A stretch of 64,000 nucleotides of DNA from Diprion similis (GCF_021155765.1 NC_060116.1:12710001-12774000), one strand, 5' to 3'. Positions 38,401-53,140 are shown, counted from the stretch's first letter. Notes: generated by a model not told the origin, from the sequence alone. Numbers and translations are program-made.

Positions 38401-41400
38401 CACAGAGAACGCGCGGAGTTTTCTGCAGCTGCATTTGTGTACCACTGACACAAACGTAGGTGTAGTTTTAGTTAGAGACTACGATCAATTCGCGCGATTC
38501 AGGCTGTGGGTGTAGGACAGAATCAACGGTGGCTGATTCACCTGTACGCAGTTGAAAACCCCTCCTGCCTCACATGGTCCAGCCTTTCAAAACACATCTC
38601 TCCCTCTGGCATGATTCCGATGATTCAAATGTAACGCAATAAAGCTAATGGACGAGGTCCTGGTCCTCTCTCACACTCCGTAACGTGAAGTGTCATCAAC
38701 CAAATGGTCCAACATTTCGTTGGTTCTGAATCCCAATTCACGGTTTGTCATGATGTGAAAGTAAAAAACAGGTACCTACAGTGGTTCAATTTTGATATAA
38801 CTTCGTCGAAGCAGAGCGACTCCAACGTCAAGACGAGGATGGGAATACATTGAACCAGCTGGTACTACACTGCAGTATATACCGCATTCCGTGTCTAACG
38901 GATCCTACTCTGGATCACAAAAGAGTCGCCCGTAGCTGCGTAACGGACTTTTTATCTCCAGGATGACTCGTGGAGCAGCTGAATAACCGTTAGAGTCCGT
39001 CTAATTGCCCCGAACGTAAGGTAGGCGAGACACGTGCGAGGCTTTTCTATGGGTACCAGGCGATTAAATAAAACTTTGCTTCGCCCTAATCGACCCGCCG
39101 TCTCTCATTCCTGCAAGAGGGGGCGACGCTCTTCCTGGACATCTCCGCAGCTCCCACGCATCCGCGTGCCGTCGCGTTGATACTCGCTCACTCTCTCCCA
39201 CCCTCTCCTTCTCTCTCCGTCTCACTCTCATCCCCGGAGAGTAATCAAGAGGATAAATAAAAAGAAGAGCTTGAAATTTCACCAGCGGACACGTTTGACC
39301 TTGTTTTTTCGCACTTTCTCTGCAACATGACCCTCAATTTCAGCCGTGACGGTTGGATGATCCAGAAAAATGTCACCCCATTTCGCAACGCTTGGTATTC
39401 TCGTCGGTCTAGCGGCAACATTCGTTTTTTTCAAATCTTTTGTTCACCTTTAATCGTTAGAAAGAGGATCATCGGATAACGATCGATGCTTTTGGTATCA
39501 ACGAGGGTTTAGAAATCCTCCGACGAACTGAGTGAGCAGGACTTTTCATGATCACAAAAAAGAAACGTTTTGGATCTCGATATAAGACGAGACAATTTTT
39601 GTTCAAGTATTACGAGACCGCTATTAAAAACTACGACGGTGTCTTTCTCTGGCTAAATATCAGCTGCAGGCCGTCTTGAGCTAGGAATGAAGTCGAGACT
39701 GAATAGAAAAAGTAGAGCACTCGTGGAATGACGTGACTTGGGAGCGTCAATAATCGAAGTGGAGCAGCTGCAGGTGCCGGCAAAGCCATTCGAGTGCATA
39801 TATGCAACGTACGTCGAGGGTTGGGCGCTGGGCAGGAAATCCCAGAGAAGTCAGGAACAACCACCGAAGTACCTTGGCGGAATTGAGTCCTGGACCTGCG
39901 CCTGGTTTTCCAGAGAGTATAAGAGTCAGGAGGTAGGAAGGTAGGAAGGTAAGTAGGCATTATACCGAACAGTTAACAGGTGGGATGTGCACGTACGGAT
40001 CGGTAAATAGACGGCGTTACTGGAGATAATCGTAAGTCTTTCACCGAGCTGGCTCTTTTCGTTAGATCCGCACCTGCGATCCGAGGAAAAGAAGACCATT
40101 CGAAGGCGAAGTGGATCCCGAGCTACATCCGAAACTCTCTAGCGAGTTAAAGTTATGTTATGGAGGCTTTATTTTCCCGACGAGCGACGTATATAATCAC
40201 GAATTCTTCTTACCAAAATGAACTCGGCAGAAGAGACACTTAGTCGCTCTCTAATCTAAAGCGACTGCTCCTCCGGCTTGTTCTTCGTCCTTAATTGTGC
40301 GCAATTTCCTTCTATGTGATTCGTTTAACGACGCGTATAATATAACTTCGCCTCGATTTAGGAGGACCAAAGGTACGTATTACGTATAACGACTTTGGAA
40401 AATTCGTTTCAACGATCTTGAGATCTTTTTCAACATACGATTTTTCTTAGGCTTTTAAAACCATACGGATTTTCACTCGTTAGTGATTCCGATCATCGTC
40501 AAAGCACGACGAGCTGATCAATGATTGCGAACGTAATTTTCAATGGTTCGAGCTAACGACCCCACGGAATGAATTTCGCAGACTATGCGCTACGGGCCAA
40601 TCAGTATTGAGATAATAAATACGCGCGGAAAGGATCGATCCACGTTTTCCAACCGACTTCTCATCTGTCGGTGTCAGTTTGTTGCAATTATCGTTACAGC
40701 AGCAGAGTGCAAATCGTAACGCGAAAGCTGTGAATCAGGTGCAGCTGGATGAGCAGGTGTGTATTGATTGCAGCATGCAATTGCAGCATCCATGACTCGG
40801 GGGTTGGTGCAGTCGTCAGTTTTCCTTTGCGGGAAAATTAATTGCAATTCTCCGTTTTATTTACCCATTTCAGACCTATTTATTTGCACCCTGGGGTATA
40901 ACGTGTAGGTACTTTGTAATGCAATGCGTAGCATGCATATCAGTGCAACGATTTCAAAAATGAAAATTAATTAGCGACTTATACAGTGACTGGCGGTAAT
41001 GAGAATTTTAATTAGATCGAAAATCGCGCAAAGAATGTATTGAATTGAATTTATCAACCAAAGCATACATCAAATTAATGCATTCCACACAGAGACGTAC
41101 GTACAATATATACAATATTTTTATACACAAGAATATTATAAACAAAAGTTGTAAAAATATTCCACACAAAAAATACATCACAGAAAAATAAGCTCAACGT
41201 AATTTGAAACTTAGAAAATATACGTGTATACATATATATTTTTTTATTATTGCGTTAAAAAATATTCCCGCCACAGTTATAAAAAGCCGGAACATCAGAT
41301 ACGCCCGGAGAAACCGGAAGTTGGCGGTAGGCGGAAATGAGCATGTTTTCGCAGCGCTTTTCCATACGATTAACGCCCCGCAACCCAGAGGAGAATCAGA

Positions 41401-43323
41401 CGTTCTATGTATCGGAGGTAAAGTTCTGATTAAGTAGCAACGCGACGCGCAATTTTCTGTACGTTGCCGCGTTGTTCTCGTGGAAAATCCATTTACACCG
41501 CACCCGTAAGGCCAGCTGGCGTAATTTAAGCGTTATAAAATCAGCTCGTCCACCGCCGCTCCGATATAAAACCGGAGATTCTGCCCTGATGGCGCAAAAA
41601 GCGAGACTGGTGTGATCGCGTGCAAAATGTCGATGTGGAAACGAAACAGAAATTATTTTTGCAAGGTCAATTTTATACAGTTTTTCGCGCTACGTGGTAT
41701 TGATTTGCAAAACGTGAAAATCACAATTTTAACTCACAATTTTACTCATCTAATTATCATCGTGATGGGTTTACATTATTATTAGAATTGAAACGGAATT
41801 CTGGAAAGTTTTGAAAAATCTCTACATTCTTTATCAAAGATTTAAAAAATACGATTCATTTTTATACTTCCCGCTATTCAAGTTAATTTTGTTGAAAATT
41901 ATGTAATCCTGGAATGAAAACGTCAATTTAAACACCGTTGAGTACAATTATACCTAAAATGTAAAATCCTCGCATGTTTTTTCGCAAAATTTTCAAAATT
42001 TTTCCATTGCATTGTAACCATCGTCGTTTTCACGAGATATGAATCAGATTTTGTAGTAAACAAATCCACGTGGCAGGTATTGTTCACTATTTCTGTTAAA
42101 GAAACAGGGGAACAAAAGTAAACGTTTTATATTCCCCGAACGAAATTCGCATGGGTTTAGAATTATTCTAAATTTCTGCTACAGTGTTTTTTTTGAGCTC
42201 GTTTTTCATACTTTAATATACTATTACATATTATATTTTACATATTATTTACACGTGCGGGATGAAGCGATTCATCGGATTGTGAATAGAGAATCCGCGA
42301 TTCGTGTAATACCAAATTTCTTTCGCCGAGAGTTTTTCCAACTTTTTCCGCGACTCTCGCATCCTTTATAATATCCGCCTGGAGACCCGATTCGCGAAAC
42401 GTGTCCAGATACAAATCTACATAATATACATATATTCAATCTCTTTTCATATGTTAAATTTTTCCGCGAAACCTCCGCGCCAAAGTCCGGATCGTTGAAA
42501 ATATTCTTTAATTCAAAATATTCATATCAGCGGAGTGATTTCGCAATTCAAAAAGTTGAAACTGACCTTTGGACTCTCCTTAAATGAATGAAATTCTTTT
42601 CCAACGATGTATAAAATATAAAACGATCTCCATGAAAAACCTTGCCGTCTTTTTTCCGTGCTTCGTTGCGATCTAAGCCTTTGACTGTTTGATAAAAATT
42701 ATAAAGACGTAGATGTAATTTCTTTTCATCACAATACCGACATTTTTTCTCCGTGAAAAACAGAGTTTTCAAATTTTCCACACCAACAGAGTCGAGAGAT
42801 CTATTTTTAACACACGTATTACATAGAGGTGTAGGGAAAATCGGTGGAACAAAGGTGACCTCATCGAAGGGGTTAGCGTGTCGAGGCACCGGCATACCGC
42901 GAAGGAGAGAGAGAAAGCGAGAGAAAGAAAAAGAGAGAGAGACGCAAAGTTCACTCGAGCTTGCGGAAAAACGCGCGATAGTTGGCTGGGCGAGTTAAAG
43001 CTGGCTGGCTCTGGCGGCTTTGACCAGCGGCAATAAGGCGTGACAAAATATCCCCGTAAGTAAGGTACACACGCCATGCACGCCGATGTAGGTACCGTAA
43101 ATACACCATCCGCGAATCCCTGTTACAGCTCAGCAGTCAGGCCGGCTAAATAAAGCCGGTGAGAATCCATGTTTCGGAAAATTGGCTTCAGTTTTTGTTC
43201 CCATATTTTCGGGTCAAGTTTTCAGATATCTTGCTTTTTTTTTTTTTTTTTTTTGTTGCTTTTTTAATTCTAAACACTTTGCTTCTCTCATGGTGTTCAA
43301 GATTTGACGGGAATGAAAAGCGA
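38401..43323. other. Spacer; no gene recognised
   Basis: Contents: GGTAGGAA-type short tandem near 39930-39957, AT-rich stretch at 41000-42250, and a GA-rich microsatellite at 42901-42943 followed by a 20-nt T run at 43235-43254 just before the MITE at 43324. No conserved coding sequence or RNA gene seen. Confidence 0.45.
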
Positions 43324-43612
43324 TAGGGGAGGGTGGGGCAAAGTGGGTCCCCTGAAAATTTCAAATAACAAGGGATAAAATTAACCACCTTAACTCTTTA
43401 TTGAATATGAATTACTCGGAAATGATTTTCTCGAGTCATTAATTGCACACCTCATAAGGAGAAACGTTTGAAATTGTGCTTTACTCTAGACTTGTCGCAA
43501 GTGAAATAATTTTCTTAACTTGAATTTATGATTACTTTTGAAAAGAAAGATTTTATTCTGATTTTAGGCATTATATTTTTTAAGGAGTCCACTTTTCCCA
43601 CACCCTCCACTA
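43324..43612 (+). mobile_element. MITE, copy B (289 bp)
   Basis: Ends are TAGGGGAGGGTGGGGCAAAG at 43324 and the complement of TAGTGGAGGGTGTGGGAAAA at 43612, again bounded by TA. The interior shares ATAACAAGGGATAAAAT, GAATTACTCGGAAAT and AGATTTTATTCTGATT with copy A in the opposite orientation. This is the longer of the two copies and is probably closer to the parental MITE. No transposase is encoded. Confidence 0.75.
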
Positions 43613-46600
43613 ACTGTTTCGGTTAATTTTTTCAAAGAAATGAGAAAAATATACTTTTCAATATCGCGCATACACGCGTATACAGAAACGTTTATTCAAA
43701 TTGCGACGTGCTCGAAGCGCGAGTGAGCGGGCGCGCACCTGTTTACGAAAGGAAAATTAATGATTAAGCGAGCGAAGGACGTGCAGAATTCCCCGGGGAC
43801 AACTTAGTAAATGTCAGGAAGGATATGGCGCATATACCTATAATACTCAGCGCGGGGGTCTATGTAATACCTTATGGAGGCGAAAACGGCGTCGCGTCGT
43901 GTCGGGTCTTTCTCATTGGTCGCAAATTAATCAGTATGACAAACGACAGTAGCGACGAACCCGTCCTTCGCAGACCGCCGCTGACTCTCCTTCTTCTCCT
44001 GACGTGACGGGTTCTGTCTTACATCCGAATGTCAGCTTAATTACATTCCGTAGCCTGGGTTTCACCGATGTTTACTGCTCATTATATTCCTCGGCGACGA
44101 GTTATGGCGAGTCTTAATCGAAAGGACGAGAACGAGGACGAGGACGAGGACGGGTTACTCGGATCCTACAATAAATCGGGGAAAACTCGCCCTTTCGTAT
44201 ATGCTCGTGGATTTCACCCCTCGGGGGGAATATCCTTCGATCTTAAATTCGCGGAGGCGCGATTCGAGTAACAGGTTTAGGATGTATATCCGCAAGCCGG
44301 AAATGGATACCGACCGACGAATTTTAGCGTGCAGGAAATATTGCAAGGGAGGAAAGAAGAAGAAGCGGGGGTGAGGGATCATCGAGTTACTCTGTTTCAT
44401 CCCCGGAATCCCGTCAACTGTCCTAAACTTTGAATAGAACCACTCAAGCCAATTTGAAAGCTCCGTGAGAAGATACCGTGAAATCGGGACATTCGTTCTG
44501 CTCCTTGACAGTTCAAGTCAGCAATTTGTCGCAGAATTTCATAGACGCAGCGATTAGAAAGTAACGAAGTAAATTCTCGCGATTTTGAGAAAAGGGAATG
44601 CAGCAGACCCCGAGGGTCGATTTTCTTCTCTGCACACATCCTCGCTTTTTTTTTCCCTCCACAATTTTTTCTCCTATTCTTCTAGTCCGGGGTTTCGTTC
44701 GGCGTGGGAAAAAAGACGGACAGCGATGAGAGGTGGGGGTGGAAAAAGCTCAAGTAAATGACGTGTCACCGAGAACATTGGCGCAGATTGGCCTGCTGCC
44801 CGCCTCCCTTTCCCTCTTTTCGTTATCAGACGATGTCCCGTCTCTGAGCGGGACCTCGGAGGTGACTCGGCGACTTTTTCCTACCAATTAACTAGACGGA
44901 TGATACCGCGGACTGGCGCACCCCGTTCCGCGTTCTTCCCGTCTCAACAAATCTCGCCAAATGTCCATAGTCACGTCGTCCTCCGCAATGACCAGCCCAA
45001 ATGGTCCACTTGAACCCCTCGAAACGAACGCGCGTTTACGTGCCTCTCCTTTAAAGCACTTTTTCCAACATTTATTTCCGCACATCGTCGAGGGAGAAAC
45101 GAGGTTCGACTCTAGTTTAAACTAACGACCAAAGCTAAAAGTGACTTTTTCACGCGGAGATAATTAATTTGAATAAAAGATTATTTCCACGATTTTTGAA
45201 AGACTTGTACAATCTAGGATGCGAAAGTTGTGATAATATTTGTCATTCGGAACATTTGTTGCTGCCTTTTTCATCTGCCAAACCGATGGACCCTTCTTTA
45301 TAAGAAAGAAAAACTTTCGTATTGTATACCAAATCACCGAGGAAAGTTCATCCTGGGACTACATCGTCATCTCCTGCGGACTGAAAAGCTACAGGATTCG
45401 AAAAAGAAAGTTTAAGGAGGGACAGTTGGACCTGAGAAAAGTGGAGGAAGAGATGAGGTAAAACGACGGTGGTATATGGGTTATGATACGCGTTTTTATT
45501 ATATGCGACATTATTTTCTACGGGGTATGACTATGATACTGCGGTGCCTCGACCATTGTTTCCAACAATGAGGAAGCTCTTGAAACGGAAGGCAGAGCTG
45601 AAGCGTCCGGCGTTAACCGGAAATCGAGAAAATAAAATATCGAGGTGGAGAATGAAAAACGAAGCGTAACGGATACGCGATAGAGGGAGAGAAACGAACG
45701 ACGGCAAATTATGTCATTGTTCGTTTCATGCCGCATGATAATTATACTCGTATTCGTATAGATAATAATATCGGGTCGGTGCAATCGCATTTTAACGAGA
45801 CAACTTTTAATGGCCTCGGCAGTGAAACCTGCAGCGTCGTCGAGTCGACGACTCGATTAGAGTTAATTAAAAGTCCTATCCTCTCAAGTCTGTATCATAA
45901 TAACCTATTGCGAGGCTCGTTCGATCAACCCAAAACTGCTCAACCCCTGAATGCAAGGGAGGCTGGAATACACGCCGCACAATAAACATCAAGTATACTC
46001 CACCGCGGTGGGCGATGGGTGTCTCGATTCTCAGCCCATCACCCTCTTTGCAGCCCATTGTCCATTTCCGGTTCGATACACCGCGTGCCAATTCACCCAC
46101 TTCTCCGCGAATCCCGCACGAGTGAGCCCTACAATTAGGTGCAAACTGCGATGTCGATTCGCGCATCACGAGTCAGGAGTCAAAATTGAATGGAAGTCGA
46201 GTTATTTTCACGTGAGAACAGCACCCGTCTGAATGATTAGAATTTTTTATCAAAATTGGTATAATAATTCACCTTTTGAAGTTACAACTTTTTAATCTGA
46301 GCATAAAAGTTTCAACGGCGAGGGTGAGAATGCAGGATTAGAAGATAGAAAGGGAACAATATCGAATTTGCAACAGCGCGAAAATCCATTCTATAGAATT
46401 TAGAAATACAGTATGACGAAAGCAACGTATAGAATTGTAAAAACTCATGACCATTCTACGTTTTTACTTGTTGTATATTTTCATGTTTGTTCTGACGAAT
46501 CTGAATTTTGGCTCTTTCGAAACTTCGATCTTTCTAAACGAACTTAAAAACGAACACCAAGGCTTCTGGTACACGAATTTCAAACAATTCTATTTTGGTT

Positions 46601-48134
46601 GAAGGAATACTCAAATTTTCGCTGAATTTCGAACAAAATCAAAAAATTTCATGTGTCTATTGAAACAAGGTCTTCAATAATCAGCATTCCGAAAATTCCG
46701 AATGCAGAATATATGATTTCATACAATCTCGTTCATACGATATGAACTAGCATTCAAATAAAAATTCCTCTCCCCCCCAAAAAAATACAAAAAAAAAAAA
46801 ACATATCACATTAGCCGTGGGAAACATTTTGCGACAAGGAGGGGCAGATATTCGGGGAATAATTCATCGTGGAAATAGGTGGGGAGAAGGTAACTTGAGG
46901 GCACCCCGCATGGCTTTTTACCGTTCGCTCTCAGCGCGGTTCCGGGTGAAATTTAATAATTTCCTCCAATATATTCTGGGGCAAAATGGCCTTACGCGAA
47001 AATGGGATATAAGTAATACCCGGGCGAACTTTGAAAACACGATATGCGGGGGTGGCCAGGGGCCGATAGATTTATGGTTCGTTGGCCCGGAAATGCGGTC
47101 GAATAGCCTCGTGCGTGTTTAAGCTCCGTTCAAAAAATTTCCCGTCCATCGTCGCAGTTGTATAATCGTCAATATTCGTTTATTTTTATCCTTAAGATGA
47201 ATTGTGTTCTGCTCCTTGAGCCGCGACGATTTTGAATCAGCGAATTAGCTGTTAAATTGAATTAAATAATTCGCTTCGCGGTTCGCAAGCTCTCCTTATT
47301 TCTTCTTAAGAGAACTTCATCCGTACCGCGCTTGTTTAAACTTTGTAATCTCTAAGCGAGTACTCGCTCCCATGGCATAATGTGCCGGAAATTCAATTGA
47401 TTATCGATTAACTTGAACTTTGGAAACTTGACTTTAACGTCCTAATCCTAAATACAACCACCCTCGCTGTTATGTATAGAAACTGTTACGGCTTTCATGT
47501 TCTCTCTTCTCTTAGATCGGCACCGTTCTTGTATAACGTTCGATATTAACCGACCCTTTTCAACTTTATACCCCCCACACGACGAAACTTTATCTCGCAA
47601 ATATTACCAGTTTCAAGAAGAGCTTTTACATATTCCGATTCAATATTGAACAGCAAAGTACAAATTCAAGGCATCATCGTCTCGTCGATTTTTCTACGAT
47701 ATCATTTCTTAGCTTCGTCATGTTTGCCACAGTTTACACGAGTTCGTTGACTGCCGTTTATGAATCAGGTATTCCGGAATCTAAAAAAATGAAAAAGAAA
47801 CACGGAAGCGAAACCAACAGGTCCCTTGCTTAATCTCACGCGAAATTAAACGCGAGAGCGCCAAAGATAGCGATCGTCTGACACGCGCGGCGAAATGCCA
47901 TAACTTGAATTTTTACACTAAACTTCTAAGTCTAAAGACTCTGCTTTGCAAATTCAATAACAGAGTTTCGTCTAAAAGAAGAGTCGTCGTTTCTCAAAAT
48001 AAGAGGCTGAAAATAGGAAGAAGACATCAATTGAAAGAATTCTGTTTCGTAATAAGATATGTTCAATTAGTAAGACTGTTCAATCAAATCGAGATAAAAA
48101 GCATATATAAGAGATCGAACAGCGATTTTTTCTG
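43613..48134. other. Spacer downstream of PSMA2; no gene recognised
   Basis: Contents: GACGAG repeats at about 44126-44150, CT- and A-rich short runs near 46770-46801. Frames such as 45240-45461 plus and 46817-47122 plus have no family features. The right edge borders the PSMA2 3' end. Confidence 0.45.
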
Positions 48135-48140
48135 TTTATT
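48135..48140 (-). terminator. Candidate polyadenylation signal of PSMA2
   Basis: AATAAA read on the minus strand, about 100 nt past the PSMA2 stop codon and in an AT-rich stretch. This is the usual distance for a short insect 3' UTR. No transcript data are available to confirm use. Confidence 0.45.
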
Positions 48141-48242
48141 TCAAGAGATTTTATTATTCCCGAGCACATTCTTACTGCCGATTCAATTAATGGATATTAC
48201 AATACAAAGAAAAAAAAAAGTAAATACAGATTGATTAAAAAA

Positions 48243-50126
48243 TTAGGGGATGTTCGCAAGGTAGTCCTTAACGTTGGACGGATGGAGCCTCCTGAATCCA
48301 TTGGCGTCACAAATGCCAACTTCGATATTGTCTGCGGTCATTTGTCCCTCAAATCCTTCCTTCAAAGTCAGAATAGCCGTATGAACTGCATCATCGAGTT
48401 CCAAATCTTCGCTGTATCTCTTCTCCAGGAATGTTTTACCGTTGATGTGATTCTTTCCCATCGCGGTTGCTTTCCAGGCGTAATAAGCACCTGACGGATC
48501 GCACTGGAATAGGTACGGCTTGTCGTTGTCCCAGCCGCATATCAGCAGAGAAACACCGAACGGACGTACACCTCTGCATAACCAGACATTATTTAATCAG
48601 TTCAAAAATTTGTTTATTTCACAATCGTCTTTCACTCATACCTTGACTTTTATCCCTCCTACCTAAAAGCCTCTCCATTTCGCCAGACTATACAATGCAT
48701 GCTTCGTTTTCTGCACTCACCCACACTTTGTTCTATTCATTTTGTCGATCCAATCGTGATTCATCTTTCATACGAAACTCTAGATTTACCTTTCGAATCT
48801 AACACATCGTTACTAACTATTCATTCAAAATATGTTCAATGAATCGTGAGGCTTATTGCGACATCAAAACGCCAGACTCATTCATTTGGAATCCTGACCT
48901 TAACCCTTCGGTTATTCTTAAACATAAATATGAAGCGGAACCTAGTCTATCCCTTTTCGCTTGGGAATAGATGACCGGTAAATCATTACGGACAGTTCCT
49001 TGTAAATCTTTGTGAAGCAATTTTGTTCGAGTACGGTCTTCGATTGAAAAATGTCAAGCGACTATTCTATTATGTAAATTCATTGCATAAATGTACTTTT
49101 GTCACACACTTGCTGCTAAAATCTTATATCTAAATTCGATAATGTCTATATTTCATTGCTTATAGCGTTCATAGCAAAGAAAAAATCAAAAACAGCATAT
49201 AAAATTCATTCAAAACCATCATGGTCGTTCAAATTGCATATCATAGTCAAGATCGGCTGAATATTATGGTAAAATTTTGTCAAATTGCATGAAATCATGA
49301 AAACTCGGATCTCACCCTGACTGCGTGTACTCCTGCATGAGCATCGCTACTCGTTGAACGAGCTGCGCGGTTGGGATTGGTTCCTGATACACTAGCAGGT
49401 ACTGCTGGGCGATTTTACGGGCTTGCTTCACAAGTAGACGATAGTCAGGCCCCATTCCGCTATATATCATCCCAATATGCTTGGTAACCATTTCGACCTT
49501 GTTAACACTGTGCTCGTCGTAGAGTATCGATTTGTGCTTATTTTCAGTGGCCAAAACAACTCCGTTGGATGCCTTGATGCCGACGGAAGGCGCACCCGCT
49601 GATACTGCAGCCAATGCATACTCAATCTGCACCAGCTTGCCCGACGGGCTGTAAGTATGGAATAAAAATGTAAAATATTAAAATGACTGTGAAGACTAAT
49701 GTGAATCGAATATTTGGATAACCAGATATCGTAGTTGACGCGATCAAATTTGATTCTCATACTATATATAGAGTAACGATGACAGGACACAAAGCTGAGA
49801 TTCTTTGATCGAAAAATGGGATGTAATAAAGCTGATTTCAAGTTTTCACGGAGATTGAGACCAAAATTTGAAACAGGTTTGATATTGCTTAGGTGAGGAT
49901 AAGGTTTCAGACTCGTTTGACACGAAACTCTTCCGAATCTTGACGTGGTTTTAGGTTAGGACCGAGTTGTCGGACTTTCAAACTTCTGGCTGAGAGAAAA
50001 TTTGGAACAGTTTTCCAGGAACGGTTATACCGATTGATTAAAGCTCGCAAGAATACTCGAAATACAGTAAATTCTCTGTTCTTACCTGAATGTAGTCAGC
50101 GAAAAACTGTACCGCTCCGAAGCCAT
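48243..50126 (-). CDS. PSMA2: Proteasome subunit alpha type-2 (20S core), 234 aa, 3 exons
   Basis: Structural subunit of the alpha ring of the 20S proteasome, which gates substrate entry; alpha subunits are not proteolytic. Coding exons on the minus strand are 50086-50126 (41 nt), 49316-49648 (333 nt) and 48243-48573 (331 nt). The sum is 705 nt, giving 234 aa, the length usual for this family. All introns are GT-AG (437 and 742 nt) and both split codons rejoin correctly. The start is the ATG read from 50126, giving [13 protein letters not shown]. The N-terminal proteasome alpha signature ([20 protein letters not shown], about residues 6-25) is split by intron 1. Other landmarks are [15 protein letters not shown] at the start of exon 3, the [20 protein letters not shown] helix and the C-terminal [10 protein letters not shown]. 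It lies head to head with ILF2, whose first 5' UTR exon is only about 0.1-0.2 kb away. I am essentially certain of the family and of the alpha-2 paralog. Confidence 0.97.
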
Positions 50127-50368
50127 GATTACCTTGCAACAATACAATAACCTGAAGCTAAAACCTAAAGAGACAGAGAGTTTCAACTGTTTCGACCTTC
50201 GACTGTTTCGAGTTGGCGATCTAAAAAGTAAAATCCAAGATGGCGACACGGAGCTCAGCGCACTCGCGGTTAACTTCAGCTGTAACGCCATTAGGATTTG
50301 GGATCGTTAAACCGGCTAAACACGCTCTGAGGATCAACATCCGCCGTCGCGTAAATAATTTCTCCAGG
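50127..50368. promoter_or_regulatory. Compact bidirectional promoter and 5' UTRs of PSMA2 (minus) and ILF2 (plus)
   Basis: The PSMA2 start codon ends at 50126 and a strong 5' splice donor (TCCAGG/GTAAGT) for the ILF2 leader lies at 50368/50369. Both transcription starts and both 5' UTRs must therefore fit in about 240 bp, or the ILF2 leader overlaps the PSMA2 leader. No TATA box is visible. A CAAGATGGCGAC motif at 50236-50247 matches the YY1-type core promoter element often found at the starts of housekeeping genes. The arrangement predicts broad co-expression of the two genes. Exact start sites are not visible in the sequence. Confidence 0.6.
50236..50247 (+). promoter_or_regulatory. YY1/Pho-like AAGATGGCG motif
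   Basis: CAAGATGGCGAC sits about 110 bp upstream of the PSMA2 ATG and about 130 bp upstream of the ILF2 leader donor. The AAGATGGCG core is a known YY1 (Pleiohomeotic in flies) site that tends to sit just downstream of the start site in TATA-less housekeeping promoters. Assignment rests on the motif and position only. The ATG inside it could also open a short upstream ORF on ILF2 mRNA. Confidence 0.4.
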
Positions 50369-50971
50369 GTAAGTTGTTATTGAATAAATACCGCACTCGA
50401 TTAGAAGAATAAATAACAGCTTGTCTCAATCCGAGTAACGAGATACGGGGATACGATCTGCTTTCAGGGTGATCTTGGATTTTCCAGCAATGTAAGTCTG
50501 TTATGCTTGGTTAGGTTCTTCGTTGAATGTTGATTCGCACCGATCAGGAGTATCGAGCGTCGCTTCGTCCCCATTTTTGCCGAAACTACGAGCCTGGAAA
50601 CCTGATGTATCCAAAAGCTTCGTAAATTTATTAGTCTTTCATTTTTTTTTCGATCTTAGATAGCGGGAGGTTAAAGCCGAAGGTTATTTAATGGGGGCAG
50701 TAAAACGGGTATAAATCAAAGTATAATGTCACTTATATTTCGTCTGCAAATTAGTTGGCGCACAACTAGTCCAACATTTAGTTCAAATATCGCCTTGATC
50801 GGAATCGTTCAAGCTCTCAAGCACGTTTCACCCACTTCATCCATCCCCTGTACCGACGCCAAGCAGTAATCCAGTGGGAAATCATATCGCAATAATTTTT
50901 AATATCTTGTAAACTATGTATCGACTCCAGACATGATTACACGCTTCATTCGATTTGTTCTGACATTGCAG
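50369..50971 (+). other. ILF2 5' UTR intron
   Basis: The donor is TCCAGG/GTAAGTTG at 50368/50369. The acceptor, after a T-rich tract, is TTCTGACATTGCAG at 50971, just 7 nt before the ILF2 ATG at 50979. Both borders match insect consensus and the intron is about 603 nt. Its presence explains why no ILF2 coding sequence is seen closer to the shared promoter. It needs cDNA to confirm, and an alternative upstream donor cannot be excluded. Confidence 0.6.
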
Positions 50972-50978
50972 GCTTAAC

Positions 50979-52468
<1,490 letters not shown>

Positions 52469-53140
52469 GGAACTCAATATTTTACAGAAACGAACGAACC
52501 CAGCTTGTTCCAGATCGTTATGAGGCGTGCCTGTATCTCTGTCTGTATATTTGATACAATTTCACGTGAAATTTGGAACGACTCTATACCTACATGGTAT
52601 AACTTATATAATTACTATATAATTACAAATTTGTACAAGGAACAGTATCAACAGAGCGGAGATGGGTAAAGAGAAATTGTCCATTTTCAAATTCGATAAT
52701 CAATTTTTTCAATGTATATTCTTTGACTTTTGTGGGCAACCCGACGTACACACTACATGTATGTGTGTGTTTATCGTTGCCTATTGGTCGTAAAAAAATT
52801 TATCCTGGTCAAAACATAGATGATGATTTATTATTTTTCAGTTTAAAGCACCGAACATCTTATTTTGACAAACATTTAATATATAATGCGATTATGTAAT
52901 TACCTACGTATATACGGATACATTCGGAAATAACTAGCTTAATATTAATATAATTCCTATCATTACTATTATTATTATTGTTATACTGGTAGAACGTCTC
53001 GTGTGCGTGTGTGTGCAGTCTTCGTATGAATTTGGAAGTACGTTTTCGTACTCGTCAACGAGAAATGACGAGCAATTGTACCATCGTCATAGGTCAAATT
53101 AACAACGTCACTTCGAGAATGCGACGAAGTTATTTTGATC

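Noticed and set aside
47905..48234. 109-codon plus-strand frame ending next to PSMA2
   Set aside because: Lies antisense to the PSMA2 3' UTR, is AT-rich with Lys/Phe/Leu bias, and no domain is visible.
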